The position numbers and the translations under genes were made by a program. Below are positions 8,654-16,423 of a stretch of 64,000 nucleotides of DNA, in pieces; the first letter of the stretch is position 1; every line of letters begins with the position of its first letter. Origin of the DNA: Acidobacteriota bacterium (GTDB taxonomy: Bacteria; Acidobacteriota; Terriglobia; Versatilivoradales; Versatilivoraceae); contig JAJDUG010000053.1 of assembly GCA_022826755.1 (NCBI GenBank), positions 1 to 64,000 on the forward strand. The letters run 5' to 3'. Under the pieces are notes generated by a model. It saw nothing but the letters and a program-made list of their open reading frames with translations. It was not told the DNA's origin and did not search any database.

Positions 8654-9319
8654 ATGAATGACCGAGTGGTTCGAGTCGGCTTGTTGGGAGGAACCTTCGA
8701 CCCCGTTCACCGGGGTCACCTCCAACTCGCGGAGGCGGCCCTCAGGGTGGCGGACCTGGAGCAGGTCTACCTGGTGACGTCGGTGCGGCCCCCTCACAAG
8801 ACTCGAGGGACGGAGGCCAATTTTCTTGACCGCCACGCCATGGTGGCTCTGGCCGCTGTCGACCACCCCCGGTTGATTCCCTCCAGTCTGGAGCATGGTC
8901 GGAAGGGGAAGTCCTACGCCGTGGACACCATTCGGCAGTTCAAGCAACGGCTGGGAGCCGCCACGGAAGTCTTTTTCATCCTGGGCATCGATACGTTTCT
9001 GGATATTTCAAGCTGGAAGGATTTTGAGCGTCTTCCCCGGCTCTGCCGGTTTCTGGTCTTTGCCCGGCCAGGTTTCGACGAGAGCCGGTTGACCCTGAGA
9101 ATTCCCGACGCGTTTCTCAGGTCGGTCAGTTTGATCGACGACCGAACCCCGCTTCCTCTGGATCCGCATTGTCGTTGTTACTTTTATCGTGAGTTCTCCA
9201 ACCCCGTTTCGTCCTCGGAGGTTCGGGAACGGATTCGGCGCGGGCAGCCGGTGAGGGAGATGCTGCCGCCGGCAGTGCTGGAATACATCGGGAAGAACCG
9301 TCTTTATAGTGAAGAGTGA
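8654..9319 (+). CDS. nadD: Nicotinate-nucleotide adenylyltransferase
   Basis: NadD joins ATP and nicotinate mononucleotide to form deamido-NAD. The 221 residues begin MNDRVVRVGLLGGTFDPVHRGHL, the GGTFDPxHxGH nucleotidyltransferase motif, and contain SSSEVRERIRRGQPV, the second ATP-binding motif near the C-terminus. The ATG at 8654 is chosen because the family motif starts about 9 residues in; an earlier ATG at 8570 would read through the end of obgE. The last codons (Ser-Glu-Glu-stop) lie inside a dispersed repeat that begins at about 9308, so the native C-terminus may have been replaced by repeat sequence. Confidence 0.95.
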   Translation: MNDRVVRVGLLGGTFDPVHRGHLQLAEAALRVADLEQVYLVTSVRPPHKTRGTEANFLDRHAMVALAAVDHPRLIPSSLEHGRKGKSYAVDTIRQFKQRLGAATEVFFILGIDTFLDISSWKDFERLPRLCRFLVFARPGFDESRLTLRIPDAFLRSVSLIDDRTPLPLDPHCRCYFYREFSNPVSSSEVRERIRRGQPVREMLPPAVLEYIGKNRLYSEE

Positions 9320-9450
9320 AGAGTGGAGAGTGAAGGGTTATGGGAGCAACAAGCGCTTGGTGACGCGGTTGCACTCGTAAGACAGCTGCGCCAAGATCAA
9401 TAGGATGTTCGACGTGTCGATTCAACAACTCTTCACTCTCCACTAATCAC
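9308..9450. repeat. Inverted-repeat element, GAGTGGAGAGTGAAG family, copy 1
   Basis: The left end (about 9308-9338) reads GTGAAGAGTGGAGAGTGAAG; the right end (about 9428-9450) is its inverse, CTTCACTCTCCACTAATCAC, preceded by CGTGTCGATTCAACAA. The second copy at 46046-46327 has the same ends and the same GTGTCGAT-x-AA inner motif. The middle sequences differ. It has the form of a small non-autonomous inverted-repeat element between nadD and rsfS. Confidence 0.7.
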
Positions 9451-9515
9451 TTGGCACTAACCACGGTACGGGTCGCAAAGGATGAAACAAAGGTGTTTCA
9501 CACACGAGGTCTTTT

Positions 9516-9905
9516 TTGAACACGGACGAACCCCTCCTCAGTTGTGCGTTTGAAGCCGCCCGGGACAAAAAGGCGCTCGATCTCATCGTTCTGGATCTCA
9601 GGGAGATGGCGGCCTTTACCGATTACTTCGTCATTTGTTCGGGCACCTCGGCCCCCCAGATCCAGGCGATCTCCAACGAGATCGAGATCAGGCTGAAGAA
9701 AGTCGGAAAAACCCCCGACCACATTGAGGGTTACCGGCAGGCACAGTGGGTCCTGATGGATTATTCGGAGTTCGTCGTCCATATTTTCTCTCCGGACAGG
9801 CGGTCCTACTACAACCTGGAGCGCCTGTGGCGCGGGGCCGCCAGGATTGACGATTCCGACCCTTCCGCAATTGCGCCCCCCGGTTCGCTATCGCAAATGT
9901 CCTGA
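9516..9905 (+). CDS. rsfS: Ribosomal silencing factor RsfS
   Basis: RsfS binds L14 and blocks 30S-50S joining when nutrients are scarce. The 129 residues contain KKALDLIVLDLREMAAFTDY, FVICSGTSAPQIQAIS, HIEGYRQAQWVLMDY and VVHIFSPDRRSYYNLERLW, all diagnostic. The start is a TTG at 9516 preceded by a GAGG ribosome binding site. It sits in the usual nadD-rsfS-rlmH order, with a repeat insertion between nadD and rsfS. Confidence 0.95.
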   Translation: MNTDEPLLSCAFEAARDKKALDLIVLDLREMAAFTDYFVICSGTSAPQIQAISNEIEIRLKKVGKTPDHIEGYRQAQWVLMDYSEFVVHIFSPDRRSYYNLERLWRGAARIDDSDPSAIAPPGSLSQMS

Positions 9906-9908
9906 GGC

Positions 9909-10370
9909 ATGAAACTGATTCTGCGGTGGATCGGAAAGACCAGGAATCCCCATCTGGCGGCACTCATAGGCGACTACCAGGCTCGCGTCGGCGGCTTGGC
10001 GGATCTGACTCTTTCCGAAGTCAAGGGCGTTGAGTTTCAGGATCCCGTCCGGGCAGTCGAGGCCGAGGGGCGACAGCTACTCAGGGGACTGGGCCGGGAT
10101 GACTATCTGATTGCCATGGACCCGCAAGGCCAATCCTTGAATACGGAGGAATTTGCCCGACTCATCGCCGACAGGAGGGAACATTCCCTGAAGAGACTGG
10201 TATTCGTCATTGGGGGACCGGAGGGGTTGTCACGGGAAGTTCGGAGCCGCAGTCATCGAGTCATTTCCCTGTCCTCCATGACCTTCAGCCACGAGATTGC
10301 GCGCCTGCTGCTCCTGGAGCAGATTTATCGGGCCTTTACCCTGGTCCACCGCATTCCCTACCACAAATAA
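9909..10370 (+). CDS. rlmH: 23S rRNA (pseudouridine1915-N3)-methyltransferase
   Basis: RlmH is a SPOUT methyltransferase that methylates pseudouridine 1915 in helix 69 of 23S rRNA. At 153 residues it has family length. The knotted SAM site is seen as VFVIGGPEGLSREV, and the C-terminus carries FSHEIARLLLLEQIYRAF and HRIPYHK, the conserved tail. It starts 3 bp after rsfS. Confidence 0.97.
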   Translation: MKLILRWIGKTRNPHLAALIGDYQARVGGLADLTLSEVKGVEFQDPVRAVEAEGRQLLRGLGRDDYLIAMDPQGQSLNTEEFARLIADRREHSLKRLVFVIGGPEGLSREVRSRSHRVISLSSMTFSHEIARLLLLEQIYRAFTLVHRIPYHK

Positions 10371-10371
10371 T

Positions 10372-10401
10372 TTGGGTCTTACCGCGTTTTTGGGGTAGTA
10401 T
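10372..10401 (+). promoter_or_regulatory. Possible promoter for dksA-like gene
   Basis: TTGGGT at 10372-10377 and TAGTAT at 10396-10401 are separated by 18 bp. Each matches consensus at four of six bases. It lies directly after the rlmH stop and about 80 bp before the dksA-like start. Confidence 0.3.
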
Positions 10402-10479
10402 TCCCGGTTTCGTCGGCCCTGTGCGCGGCGGATGCGCGAGGCTGTCATCGCCTCAACCCCGCGTTCGGATGTCATGGTC

Positions 10480-10851
10480 ATGGATGCCAAGAAGCTGGAC
10501 CACTTCAGAAAGAAGCTGCTGACAAAGAAGGAAGAGCTTCACCGGATGGTCACCAAAACGGAGCAGTATGGCCGGGAGGCGGACGAGGAGAGTTCCCAGG
10601 ACGTTGCCGACAAGGCGGCCAGCTCCTACACCAAGGAGTTTCTCTTCAGCCACAGCAGCAGCGAACGCTCCATCATGCAACTGGTGGATGAGGCCCTGGC
10701 CAGGGTCGGCACCGACTCATTCGGCGTGTGCGTCGCCTGTGGAAATGCCATTCAAGCCAGAAGGCTGGAGGCGGTTCCATGGACGCGCTACTGCATTAGC
10801 TGTCAGGAGAAACAGGAAGAAGGCCTACTGGAGGAATCCTACTTCTACTAA
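10480..10851 (+). CDS. DksA/TraR-family zinc-finger transcription factor
   Basis: DksA-type proteins insert a coiled coil into the RNA polymerase secondary channel and respond to ppGpp. From the ATG at 10480 the protein has 123 residues: an N-terminal helical hairpin (MDAKKLDHFRKKLLTKKEEL), then a C4 zinc finger with Cys84, Cys87, Cys105 and Cys108 (CVACGN and CISCQE). Upstream in-frame ATGs at 10432 and 10474 give longer forms with an unconserved leader. The coiled-coil tip region has DEESSQDVADKAA, as in the TraR/DksA group. It is shorter than E. coli DksA. Confidence 0.85.
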   Translation: MDAKKLDHFRKKLLTKKEELHRMVTKTEQYGREADEESSQDVADKAASSYTKEFLFSHSSSERSIMQLVDEALARVGTDSFGVCVACGNAIQARRLEAVPWTRYCISCQEKQEEGLLEESYFY

Positions 10852-10893
10852 TCCCTCCCTCGCTGTCCGATCCGTCGTTTGAATCCTGTCTTC

Positions 10894-10910
10894 GGGCGTT
10901 TTCGCCCTTT
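10894..10910 (+). terminator. Short hairpin between dksA-like and comF genes
   Basis: GGGCG, loop TTTT, CGCCC, then TTT. The stem is perfect but short and the T-run has only three bases, so it is a weak terminator at best. It lies 1 bp before the comF ATG at 10912 and could instead affect ribosome access. Confidence 0.35.
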
Positions 10911-10911
10911 A

Positions 10912-11640
10912 ATGGAATCGCTGGTCTCGGTTCTGTCGCCCGCCACTTGCGTGGTCTGTCAGAGCTCCGTGGAAACGTTGGGGTGCGGGGTCGTTTGCCG
11001 GCCTTGCTGGCAGCGCATTACCCGGCTGGACGGAATTCTGTGCGACCGGTGCGGCTACTCCTTTGCTTCCCGCAATCTGCCGGCCGAGAAGGCATTGTGC
11101 GCGGCTTGCCGCCGAGGTGACTTCCATTTCGATTTCGCCCGATCCTATGGCAGGCTCGAGGATCCGCTCCAGGCGATCATCCACCAGTTCAAGTACGGCT
11201 CCCATGCCAGCCTGGCTCGTCCGCTGGCCCGCCTGCTCCACGCGCTCTGGGTGCAGAGCTGTCAGGACCGGGATGCGGACATGATCGTGCCGGTGCCCCT
11301 CCACAAAGCTCGCCGGAAGGAACGCGGCTTCAACCAGGCCTGGCTGCTGGCCCGGCACCTGAGTCGTTGGACTCAAATCCCTCTAAAGGACAAGGTTCTT
11401 GTCAGGTATCGGGCCACTGCAGTCCAGGCGGGGCTCTCGCGCGGACAGCGGCGCCGGAATATCCAGGGCGCCTTCAGAGTGGTGGATCGGGCGGCTGTCC
11501 GCAAACGAACGGTCCTCCTGGTGGACGATGTTTTCACGACCGGTGCCACCTTGAACGAGTGTGCTAGGATGCTAAGAAAACAGGGGGCAAATCGAGTCGA
11601 TGTCTTGACCGTTGCGCGAGTCGTGGCCTGGTCAGTCTAA
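10912..11640 (+). CDS. comF: ComF-family phosphoribosyltransferase-like protein
   Basis: A ComF/GntX homologue of 242 residues; the family supports DNA uptake in competent bacteria, with an uncertain biochemical role. The N-terminus has four cysteine pairs (CVVCQ, CRPCW, CDRCGY, CAACRR) forming a zinc-binding double-wing. The C-terminal half is a type I phosphoribosyltransferase fold with VPLHKARRKERGFNQA and the PRPP loop VLLVDDVFTTGAT. I chose the ATG at 10912; a TTG at 10879 adds 11 residues. No competence machinery is nearby. Confidence 0.88.
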   Translation: MESLVSVLSPATCVVCQSSVETLGCGVVCRPCWQRITRLDGILCDRCGYSFASRNLPAEKALCAACRRGDFHFDFARSYGRLEDPLQAIIHQFKYGSHASLARPLARLLHALWVQSCQDRDADMIVPVPLHKARRKERGFNQAWLLARHLSRWTQIPLKDKVLVRYRATAVQAGLSRGQRRRNIQGAFRVVDRAAVRKRTVLLVDDVFTTGATLNECARMLRKQGANRVDVLTVARVVAWSV

Positions 11641-11654
11641 TTGGAGTGAGCCTC

Positions 11655-12728
11655 ATGGCACGGTTCAGTCCCGTAGCCAATGCCGCCGCAGCCTGTGGGG
11701 TCCTTTGGGGCCTGTGGTGTGTTCTGGCGCCGCCGGGGATCGAGCCGCCTGTCCGTGCAAACCCGGTTTCCCTCACCGATGAGACCGAGGTCCGGCAGGA
11801 CTATTTTCTCAGTCCCGACTATCTCCCACTGCAACTCGGAAATCGCTGGATCTACGATCGGGAGGACAGCCGATTTCAGAGAACCACTCAGGTCAAGGTC
11901 GAGATTATCGCCAGGCCCATTTTGCAGTGGACCACTTACTACGTTTTCAATCAACTTCCGTTTGTGCCGGGTCTGGAAGGCGAGCCAAACGTGGTGGTTC
12001 GCTACGATCAGGACGCTCGTCGGTTCCTCCGCTTGATTGCTCAGGACCAGGACCAGGAGGAAATTCCCCTGTTTCCGGTGGGGGAATCGGCCGACGCCAT
12101 CCTCGACCAGTCTCCGGGCGATGACGGACTTCCGGTGGCCAACCGCTTGAGCTATCTGACCTGTCCGGACTGTGAGGATTCAGGCCTGGAGATGATCTTC
12201 GACAGAGGTATGGGGATCGTGGAGGTGGGCATCTTTTCCGACTGGGGCTCGGAGAGCTACCGACTGAAATCGGCCCTGGTCAACGGCCGCAATTTCGGTG
12301 AGCCCATGCAGCCGGAGGCCGAAGGCGAACCGGAACGTCCCAGGTCCGAGGTGGTGATCAGCCGGGCCGACCCCGTGCTGAGCCTGGAGTTCCAGAAAAA
12401 ACCCGAGACAGTCGATCTGTTGCTCGTGGTCAAGAACCCGACCGACTACTTTCTGAGCTTCAACTTCGACTCAAGCCAGACCTATGACTTTGTCGTCAGA
12501 GAGAAGCAGACGGGATTCGAGGTCTGGCGCTGGTCGAAAGGCTACTTCTTTACACCGGTGATCCGCAGCCATGCCCTGCTGCCTCAGAAGGAATGGAAGT
12601 TCAAGGAAGTCTGGAACTTGAAGGACAACGAACGCAATGATATCAGGCTGGGGTCCTACGAGGCCGTGGCCATACTAACCTCCCAAGTACCCCGCGAATC
12701 CTCGGCAGTGGAGATCGTGCTGCCTTGA
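11655..12728 (+). CDS. Secreted protein with BsuPI-type C-terminal domain
   Basis: A 357-residue protein with an N-terminal hydrophobic segment (ACGVLWGLWCVLAPP) that could be a signal peptide. The middle part contains YLPLQLGNRWIYDRE, a motif common in acidobacterial secreted proteins of unknown function. The C-terminal ~110 residues have the BsuPI pattern: NFDSSQTYDFVVREKQTGFEVWRWS and, later, LLPQKEWKF and GSYEAVAIL, as in the intracellular proteinase inhibitor family. The start at 11655 has GGAG 8 bp upstream. The exact role is unknown. It is convergent with frdD, 9 bp away. Confidence 0.6.
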   Translation: MARFSPVANAAAACGVLWGLWCVLAPPGIEPPVRANPVSLTDETEVRQDYFLSPDYLPLQLGNRWIYDREDSRFQRTTQVKVEIIARPILQWTTYYVFNQLPFVPGLEGEPNVVVRYDQDARRFLRLIAQDQDQEEIPLFPVGESADAILDQSPGDDGLPVANRLSYLTCPDCEDSGLEMIFDRGMGIVEVGIFSDWGSESYRLKSALVNGRNFGEPMQPEAEGEPERPRSEVVISRADPVLSLEFQKKPETVDLLLVVKNPTDYFLSFNFDSSQTYDFVVREKQTGFEVWRWSKGYFFTPVIRSHALLPQKEWKFKEVWNLKDNERNDIRLGSYEAVAILTSQVPRESSAVEIVLP

Positions 12729-12737
12729 GCCGCCATA

Positions 12738-13091
12738 TTACGGGAGGGTCCACAACAGGTAGGCGGCCGCCACCGTTCCCGTCACGGCTCCTCCGTAACA
12801 GAAAAGGTTGATGACCAGATTGAGATGCTTGATCTGCAGGCCGTCGTAGAGGGTGAAGCGAAATCGATGGGCCCAGTGAAAGAGCGACAGAAAGCAGAGC
12901 AGGAAAAGGATCGGGCGGGCCAGGGGATGTTGGACCAGCTCCAGCGTTCTCTCGTAGTCCGGGGGCTGCAGCCATCCCAGCGGGAAAGCCAACCCGTACA
13001 GGAAAATGAGAACCGGGAGCAGAAAGGCAGCCACCACGCCTCCCCCGCTGAAGAGGGCCCAGAGAAGAGGTTCGTTGGATCGCTTGGCCAT
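12738..13091 (-). CDS. frdD: Fumarate reductase membrane anchor subunit D
   Basis: A 117-residue membrane protein with three hydrophobic helices and the FrdD motif FLSLFHWAHRFRFTLYDGLQ, in which the histidine and the HRFR segment belong to the quinone site region. Together with FrdC it anchors FrdAB to the inner membrane and passes electrons from menaquinol. It is the last gene of the frdABCD operon, 3 bp after frdC, and of family length (E. coli FrdD has 119 residues). Confidence 0.85.
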   Translation of the reverse strand: MAKRSNEPLLWALFSGGGVVAAFLLPVLIFLYGLAFPLGWLQPPDYERTLELVQHPLARPILFLLCFLSLFHWAHRFRFTLYDGLQIKHLNLVINLFCYGGAVTGTVAAAYLLWTLP

Positions 13092-13094
13092 GGG

Positions 13095-13514
13095 TCAACC
13101 TTGTCGCGTCAGGAGAAAAACGACCAGCGCGGAAACCGCCAGCCAGGCCACGTAGTTGGGAGCGGCCACCAGCACATTGGGCAGCCGTTTGCCTCGCAAG
13201 CGCACCGCCATCGCCTTGGGAGTCAAGTTGAACCAGGTCACCGCGTGAAAGAGCACGAACAAAAAGCTGACGCCGTTGAGAATTACCAGCCACGGGTCCT
13301 TGAGCCAGTCCTGGAACCCCTGATAGGCGTCGGGCCCTCCCCTCAAGGCGTGGAGCTGCAACAGAAGGATCACCACGTAGCAGGCCACAAAGACACTGCT
13401 GAGCTCCCTGAGCATGAACTTCAGGTAGGACCACTTCCGGCTCCACCATAGGGTCGAGACCCGGGTTCGGTACCACTTGGGATGGTATTGGCGATAAGCC
13501 GTGGATGGCTTCAT
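13095..13514 (-). CDS. frdC: Fumarate reductase membrane anchor subunit C
   Basis: A 139-residue three-helix membrane protein. Motifs include the N-terminal [53 protein letters not shown], matching FrdC. The ATG at 13514 overlaps the frdB stop in an ATGA arrangement, showing coupled translation; longer readings upstream run into frdB in another frame. The anchor is diheme-free (E. coli-type C/D pair), not the single cytochrome b subunit seen in many other anaerobes. Confidence 0.88.
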   Translation of the reverse strand: MKPSTAYRQYHPKWYRTRVSTLWWSRKWSYLKFMLRELSSVFVACYVVILLLQLHALRGGPDAYQGFQDWLKDPWLVILNGVSFLFVLFHAVTWFNLTPKAMAVRLRGKRLPNVLVAAPNYVAWLAVSALVVFLLTRQG

Positions 13515-14254
13515 TGCTTGCTCCAGGGCATCAGGAAGGACTTGAACCATTCCTTGGTGGCCGCGAGCTTGTATTGCTGGATGGCTCCCGCCGGATCCAC
13601 GTCCTTGGGACAGACCTCGGTGCACTCGCCCACGAAGGTGCACCCCCAAATCCCCTCATGCTGGGAGAGGACATCCATGCGTTCCTGCTCCCCCTGATCG
13701 CGGGAATCCTGGTTGTATCGCTGCGCCAGGGCAATGGCAGCCGGTCCGACGAATTGCGGGTCGAGTCCGTAGACGGGACAGGCGGCGTAGCAGATCATGC
13801 AGTTGATACACATGCTGAACTGCTTGAATTCATCCAACTGTTCCGGAGTTTGCAGAAACTCTCCCTTAGCGGGAGCGGGATCGTCCTGTCGGACAATCCA
13901 GGGCTTCACCGACTGCAGTTTTTCCATAAAGTCGGTCATTTCGATAACCAGGTCCCGAACGACCGGAAAATTCTTGAGGGGCTCCACGCGAATGGGTCCA
14001 GGCGCGTAGTGGGACAGGAAGGTGGCGCAGGTCAGCTTGGGTTCGCCATTGACGGTCATGCCACAACTCCCGCAGACGCCCATGCGGCAGGACCAGCGAA
14101 AGGAGAGGGAACCATCCACATGGTCCTTGATGTGATTCAAGGCGTCGAGAACCACCCAGTCCTTGTTCAAGGGCACCTCGTAGGATTGTAAGGCGGGTTC
14201 GCCCTCCTGCTCGGGTCGGTATCGAGCCACTTCGATGGTTATCGTTTCAGCCAT
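13511..14254 (-). CDS. frdB: Fumarate reductase iron-sulfur subunit
   Basis: FrdB carries three Fe-S clusters between quinol and FAD. The 247 residues hold [2Fe-2S] ligands Cys56, Cys61, Cys64 and Cys76 ([12 protein letters not shown]...C), and two further groups, Cys149/152/155/159 ([12 protein letters not shown]) and Cys205/211/215 ([17 protein letters not shown]), supplying the [4Fe-4S] and [3Fe-4S] clusters. Spacing matches E. coli FrdB. It lies 99 bp after frdA and overlaps frdC by 4 bp. Confidence 0.95.
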   Translation of the reverse strand: MAETITIEVARYRPEQEGEPALQSYEVPLNKDWVVLDALNHIKDHVDGSLSFRWSCRMGVCGSCGMTVNGEPKLTCATFLSHYAPGPIRVEPLKNFPVVRDLVIEMTDFMEKLQSVKPWIVRQDDPAPAKGEFLQTPEQLDEFKQFSMCINCMICYAACPVYGLDPQFVGPAAIALAQRYNQDSRDQGEQERMDVLSQHEGIWGCTFVGECTEVCPKDVDPAGAIQQYKLAATKEWFKSFLMPWSKQ

Positions 14255-14353
14255 ATCTCCTCTAGCCTGGTTGATTCCCGGGTGTCCATTGGTTCAGAAG
14301 CAGTCCAGCGGCCTTCAAAACACTTCCGGCAGGCCCTCTCGGCCTGCCCGCCG

Positions 14354-16138
14354 TTACCCCGGCGGCGCCGGTGCCGCCGGCCGGCCGTAGACCCGTTCGC
14401 CCGGGGGCCAGCGGGTGATGGTCACCGGCAGATACTCGACCCGGGGGCGATCGTCGGGGCGGTGCGAGACCAGAGAGTGGGCCAGAAACCTCTCGTCGTC
14501 CCGCCGTGGAAAATCGATACGCTGGTGGGCTCCCCGGGATTCGGTTCGATGCAAGGCGCACTCGACCACGGCCTCTGCCACGTCCAACATGTACGAGAGT
14601 TCCAGGGCGGCCGTCAACTCGGTGTTGAAGGTGTGGCTGTGGTCCTGGATGGCGACCTGGCGGAAGCGTTCCTTCAATTCCGCCACCTTGGCCTGAGCCT
14701 CTTCCAGCAGAGTCCCCGTCCGGTAGATCCCGGCGCTCTTTTCCATAATGGATTGCATTTCCCCGCGCAGGCCTGCAATGGGCTCGGTGCCGCCGCTCTT
14801 GTGGAGAAACTCCCGTTCCAGGCGCTTTTTCTCATCGGCCGCCTGGGCCTCGATGCCGGCGCTCAGCGGCTTGTCCTGCAGGGCGTGTTCGGCGGCCGCC
14901 CGCCCGGCCCGCCCGCCGAAAACCAGGAGCTCGGTCAAGGAATTGGAGCCCAGGCGGTTGGCCCCGTTGATACTCACGCAGGCCGCTTCGCCGGCGGCGA
15001 ACAGGCCCGCCAAGGGCGTGGCCCCCTGGATGTCGGTGTGGACGCCGCCCATCATGTAGTGAACCACCGGGCGGACCGGAATCAGCTCGCTCACCGGGTC
15101 GATGTTCTCGTACTTGAGGCAAAGTTCGCGAACGAAGGGCAACTTGGTGTCGATGATCTTCTTGCCCAGATGGGTAAGGTCGAGATGGACGTAGGGTCCA
15201 TAGGGCCCCTCGAGCGTCCGGCCCTTTTCCAGCTCCTTCATGAAGGCCTGCGACAAGCGGTCCCGAGGGCCCAGCTCCATGGACCGCAGCACCGGCTTGG
15301 GCTGAGGCGTTCCCAGATCGTAGTCCTGCAGGTAGCGGTACCCGTCCTTGTTGAGCAGGAAGCCGCCTTCCGCCCTGGAGGCTTCGGTGATCAGAATCCC
15401 GGTGAAGGGGAGTCCGGTGGGATGGTACTGCACGAACTCCATGTCCTTCAGGGGCACTCCCGCACGGTAGGCCAGGGCCATGCCATCGCCGTTCTTGATG
15501 TTGGCGTTGGTAGTGAAAGGGAACACCTTCCCGCAACCGCCGGTACAGATGATGACGGACTTGGCGGTGATGGCCTGGATCTTTCCGGTCATCAGCTCAA
15601 TGGCCACCACGCCCTGTACCCGGCCATCCTCGACCAGGAGCCTGGTGACGAACCATTCGTCGTAGCGAGCGATGGATCTGTACTTGAGAGAGGTCTGAAA
15701 GAGCGCGTGGAGCATGTGGAAGCCGGTCTTGTCGGCGGCGAACCAGGTGCGTTCCTTCTTCATTCCGCCGAAGGGGCGAACGGCCACCCGCCCGTCGGGT
15801 TCCCGGCTCCAGGGGCAACCCCAGTGCTCCAGTTGAAGCATCTCCCCCGGGGCCTCGTTGACGAAGAGCTCCACGGCATCCTGATCGCACATCCAGTCCC
15901 CGCCGGAGATGGTGTCGTAGGCGTGTTCGTCCAGGCTGTCGCCCTCCTTGATGACGGCCGCCGATCCGCCCTCGGCCGACACGGTGTGGCTCCTCATGGG
16001 ATAAACCTTGGAGACCACCGCCACGCTCAGATTGGGGTCAACCTCGGAAACCGCAATGGCGGCTCTCAGGCCGGCTCCACCACCACCCACCAAAAGTACG
16101 TCATGGGAAGGCATTTCTGAAGACAAACTGTCTGTCAT
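14354..16138 (-). CDS. frdA: Fumarate reductase flavoprotein subunit
   Basis: FrdA holds covalent FAD and reduces fumarate to succinate on the cytoplasmic face. From the ATG at 16138 it has 594 residues: dinucleotide site [16 protein letters not shown], the FAD-linked histidine in [14 protein letters not shown], substrate loop [39 protein letters not shown] with the catalytic-region arginine, and [15 protein letters not shown] near the C-terminus. A longer reading to 16378 adds 80 unconserved residues. The protein resembles FrdA more than SdhA, and the four-gene order frdABCD supports this. Direction in vivo (fumarate reduction or succinate oxidation) cannot be decided. Confidence 0.94.
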   Translation of the reverse strand: MTDSLSSEMPSHDVLLVGGGGAGLRAAIAVSEVDPNLSVAVVSKVYPMRSHTVSAEGGSAAVIKEGDSLDEHAYDTISGGDWMCDQDAVELFVNEAPGEMLQLEHWGCPWSREPDGRVAVRPFGGMKKERTWFAADKTGFHMLHALFQTSLKYRSIARYDEWFVTRLLVEDGRVQGVVAIELMTGKIQAITAKSVIICTGGCGKVFPFTTNANIKNGDGMALAYRAGVPLKDMEFVQYHPTGLPFTGILITEASRAEGGFLLNKDGYRYLQDYDLGTPQPKPVLRSMELGPRDRLSQAFMKELEKGRTLEGPYGPYVHLDLTHLGKKIIDTKLPFVRELCLKYENIDPVSELIPVRPVVHYMMGGVHTDIQGATPLAGLFAAGEAACVSINGANRLGSNSLTELLVFGGRAGRAAAEHALQDKPLSAGIEAQAADEKKRLEREFLHKSGGTEPIAGLRGEMQSIMEKSAGIYRTGTLLEEAQAKVAELKERFRQVAIQDHSHTFNTELTAALELSYMLDVAEAVVECALHRTESRGAHQRIDFPRRDDERFLAHSLVSHRPDDRPRVEYLPVTITRWPPGERVYGRPAAPAPPG

Positions 16139-16423
16139 GATGTTTCCAGCGGCCCGGTGAGAAATGCGGGCCAGGGCTTGCCCGTTTCCCTGCAGGATTC
16201 GCGACCGCCTGAAGCGGATTGCGTGAGGACTTGGCAGGATGGTTGGGACGACTCGGGACGCACCAGCCAGGAACAACTCCCGCAAGACTACCCCAACCCT
16301 TCCCGTGGAATCAAGAGAGGATTTGGGACCCTTCCACCCTCTCGGCGGAGAAGTTGATTCTCTTGGCGAAGCCGACAAACCTCAACCTGACTGCTGCCGC
16401 TGGATCGATCTTGGGAGGTGCGC
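16139..16423. other. Intergenic region upstream of frdA
   Basis: 285 bp between the frdA start and the 3' end of the first hybrid kinase. At 16147-16174 the sequence CAGCGGCCCGGTGAGAAATG continues with CGGGCC and closely resembles 48594-48621 upstream of purS, suggesting a small shared repeat. No clear FNR, ArcA or -35/-10 motif was recognised. Confidence 0.4.
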
